Shown here: positions 22,111 to 23,997 of the stretch, piece after piece | How the letters are laid out: every line of letters starts with the position of its first letter | Numbering within the stretch: the first letter of the stretch is position 1 | Assembly (NCBI GenBank): GCA_050331475.1 | Contig: JBHJGU010000113.1 | Coordinates: forward strand, 1 to 23,997 | From: JBHJGU01 sp050331475 | GTDB lineage: Bacteria; Pseudomonadota; Alphaproteobacteria; Caulobacterales; Maricaulaceae | Reading direction: 5' to 3' | DNA: 23,997 nt | Made by a program: the position numbers and the translations under genes | The notes under the pieces: model-generated | The model's input: the letters and a program-made list of their open reading frames with translations, nothing else | Database searches by the model: none | What the model was told of the DNA's origin: nothing

Positions 22111-23043
22111 ATGTCTCGTCGCCGCTTGCCCCCGCTCAACGCCTTGCGCGCTTTCGAAGCCGCCGCCCGGCATATGAATTTCACCCGCGCTGCGGAGGAG
22201 CTTTCGGTAACGCCCGGCGCCATCAGCCAACAAATCAAGCTGCTTGAGGAGCATGTCGGCGCGACTTTGTTCCAACGCGCCGGCCGCGGGCTCACGGTTT
22301 CCGAAGCCGGCCGCGCCGCCCTGCCGGCCATTCGCGACGGCTTCGACCGGCTGGCCGAAGGAGCCGCCTTGATGCGCAAGCCCGTACGCCGCGGCCGCTT
22401 GGCGGTCTCCTCCGCGCCGTCGTTCGCCGCGAAATGGCTCGCCCCACGCCTTGCGGACTTCCACGCGCTTCGGCCGGATGTGGAGATTTGGGTGTCCGCG
22501 GACACCGCTCTGGTGGATTTCGACGCCGACGATGTTGACATTGCGGTGCGCTATGGCGCGGGCGGGTATCCGGGGCTGGTCAGTGAACGCCTGCTCAGCG
22601 AGACGGTGTTGCCGGTTTGCGCGCCGGGCTTGCCGAGCGGAGACCCTCCGCTTGTTCGGCCGGGCGATCTAGCGGGACACGCCTTGCTCCATGACGGCAG
22701 CCCGGAGGTCGACCCCAGCTGCCCCGACTGGGACGCTTGGCTCAAGGCGCGCGGGGTCAAAGGCGTTGACGCTCAACGCGGCCCGCGCTTCAACCAATCG
22801 AGCCTCGTGATCGAGGCCGCGGTCGCCGGTCGCGGCGTCGCGCTCGCCAAACGCTCCCTCGCCCAGGCGGATCTAGAGGCGGGCCGCTTGGTCGCACCGT
22901 TCGCGGACGGCTCAACGCCGCTCGATTTCAGCTATTACGTGGTTCACCCGTCCAACCGACCGCTCACCGCGGCCGGGGAAGCGTTCATTGATTGGTTGCG
23001 CCGGGCGGCTCGGGACTACGACCTGACTTTGGGGGAGTTGTGA
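22111..23043 (+). CDS. LysR-type transcriptional regulator, GcvA-like
   Basis: 310 residues from ATG 22111, giving the family N-terminus. Winged helix-turn-helix at about 8-67 (LNALRAFEAAARHMNFTRAA, VTPGAISQQIKLLEEHVGATL), then a periplasmic-binding-protein-like effector domain (VDIAVRYGAGGYPGL, typical of the GcvA group). A TTG start 24 nt upstream would overlap the proposed operator. It is divergent from the cys operon, so it might regulate it, although GcvA-type proteins are not the classical CysB. Ends 28 bp from the end of fumC (convergent). Confidence 0.92.
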   Translation: MSRRRLPPLNALRAFEAAARHMNFTRAAEELSVTPGAISQQIKLLEEHVGATLFQRAGRGLTVSEAGRAALPAIRDGFDRLAEGAALMRKPVRRGRLAVSSAPSFAAKWLAPRLADFHALRPDVEIWVSADTALVDFDADDVDIAVRYGAGGYPGLVSERLLSETVLPVCAPGLPSGDPPLVRPGDLAGHALLHDGSPEVDPSCPDWDAWLKARGVKGVDAQRGPRFNQSSLVIEAAVAGRGVALAKRSLAQADLEAGRLVAPFADGSTPLDFSYYVVHPSNRPLTAAGEAFIDWLRRAARDYDLTLGEL

Positions 23044-23071
23044 AAACAGCCGCAGCGCCGCGCATTTCGCG

Positions 23072-23997
23072 CTAAGCCTTCGGGCCAATCATGGTCTCAG
23101 GCTTCACGAGGGCGTCGAACTCGTCTTCGGTGACGAAGCCAAGCTTGACCGCCTCTTCGCGCAAAGTCGTGCCGTTCTTGTGGGCGGTTTTGGCGACGAT
23201 GGTGGCGTTGTCATAGCCGATCTTTGGGTTGAGCGCGGTCACCAGCATGAGCGAGCGCTCCATCAAATCGGTGATCCGGGCTTCGTTGGCCGCAATGCCG
23301 GCCACGCAGCGTTCCGCGAAGCTGACACTCGCATCAGACAGCAACCGGATCGACTGCATCATCGCGTAGGCCATGGCGGGCCGATAGACGTTGAGTTCGA
23401 AATGGCCCTGGCTGGCGCACACGGTCATGGTGGTGTGATTGCCGAACACTTGGGCGCAGACCATGGTCATCGCCTCGCACTGGGTCGGATTGACCTTGCC
23501 GGGCATGATGGAGCTGCCCGGCTCGTTCTCCGGCAAGGCTAATTCGCCCAGGCCTGAGCGCGGGCCGGAGCCGAGAAACCGAATGTCGTTGGCGATTTTA
23601 AAGAGCGCGGTGGCGGTGGTGTTAAGTGCGCCATGGGCGTCCACATAGGCGTCATTCGCCGCCAAGGCCTGGAACTTGTTCGCCATAGTGACGAACGGCA
23701 GACCGGTGTAGGCGGCGACTTGTTCGGCGAAGGCTTCAGCGAAGCCCACCTTGGCGTTGAGCCCTGTGCCCACGGCCGTGCCCCCTTGGGCGAGCGCGCA
23801 CAGCCCCGGCAGGGCCGCCTCGATCTTGCCGATTGCGAAATCCAGCTGGGCGACATAGCCAGAGAATTCTTGGCCCAGGGTCAGCGGCGTGGCGTCTTGG
23901 GTGTGGGTGCGGCCAATCTTGATGATGTCGGCAAAGGCTTCGGCCTTCGCGGCAAGCGCGTCACGCAGGTGGGTGAGTGCCGGCAGAAGGCTGTGTG
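23072..23997 (-). CDS. fumC: Class II fumarate hydratase (fumarase C), 3' part
   Basis: Interconverts fumarate and malate in the TCA cycle. The gene runs off the right edge; the frame stays open to the last bases and includes GRTHTQDATPLTLGQEFSGY, GGTAVGTGLN, the signature GSSIMPGKVNPTQCEA with the mobile catalytic Ser, and KIGYDNATIVAKTAHKNGTT. The C-terminal GPKA is followed by TAG. About two thirds of the protein is present and nothing looks abnormal. Confidence 0.95.
   Translation of the reverse strand, partial: HSLLPALTHLRDALAAKAEAFADIIKIGRTHTQDATPLTLGQEFSGYVAQLDFAIGKIEAALPGLCALAQGGTAVGTGLNAKVGFAEAFAEQVAAYTGLPFVTMANKFQALAANDAYVDAHGALNTTATALFKIANDIRFLGSGPRSGLGELALPENEPGSSIMPGKVNPTQCEAMTMVCAQVFGNHTTMTVCASQGHFELNVYRPAMAYAMMQSIRLLSDASVSFAERCVAGIAANEARITDLMERSLMLVTALNPKIGYDNATIVAKTAHKNGTTLREEAVKLGFVTEDEFDALVKPETMIGPKA

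Noticed and set aside
1..23997. CRISPR array, tRNA or insertion sequence
   Set aside because: No regularly spaced repeats, cloverleaf-like segment or transposase fragment could be found on either strand.

Overview
The window looks like chromosomal DNA of a GC-rich alphaproteobacterium of the Caulobacterales type (Caulobacteraceae/Hyphomonadaceae-like). The evidence is the flagellin - FlaG - FlaF - FlbT - FlmG-like gene set, sigma-54 promoters before every flagellin gene, and the alphaproteobacterial sulfite-reduction operon (SUMT, DUF2849, CysI, DUF934, CysH). This lineage is inferred from gene content only. No tRNA, rRNA, CRISPR array, transposase or integrase was found.

Layout. 2-862: 3' part of uvrB, interrupted by an in-frame TAG. 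926-5613 (minus strand): a flagellar filament region with three 276-residue flagellins, flaG, flaF and flbT. Each flagellin has a -24/-12 promoter, and upstream of each lies a pair of GGC-N7-GCC sites resembling the FlbD ftr enhancers of Caulobacter. 5799-7628 (plus): a TPR-glycosyltransferase of the FlmG/FlbA type, probably the flagellin glycosyltransferase. 7694-12621: a MoxR AAA+ ATPase and a CoxE-like VWA protein, normally neighbours, here separated by an opposite-strand pair (di-heme peroxidase and chemoreceptor). 12670-13521: an AIM24/TIGR00266 protein. 13666-14973: an AT-richer two-gene island, a T4-type lysozyme followed by a lipoprotein. A diverged copy of the 3' end of the AIM24 gene lies on the far side, with a minus-strand gene fragment in between. 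15405-17258: a GDSL-esterase autotransporter. 17265-17717: a Nudix hydrolase. 17845-21944 (minus): the assimilatory sulfate reduction/siroheme operon, whose cysI carries an in-frame TAG. 22111-23043: a divergent GcvA-type LysR regulator. 23072-23997: 3' part of fumC.

How the genes work together. The first 7.6 kb form one module: flagellins are made from sigma-54 promoters, FlaF and FlbT act on flagellin secretion and mRNA, FlaG is a filament-associated factor, and the TPR-glycosyltransferase probably modifies the subunits. In the cys operon, SUMT supplies the siroheme precursor for CysI, CysH makes sulfite for it, and DUF2849 and DUF934 are the usual small companions.

Most unusual points: (i) two conserved genes (uvrB, cysI) are each broken only by one in-frame TAG, although TAG is an ordinary terminator elsewhere in the window; (ii) the paired palindromes upstream of the three flagellin promoters; (iii) the lysozyme-lipoprotein island, which could be an antibacterial effector-immunity pair or a phage-derived lysis remnant, next to a duplicated gene end.
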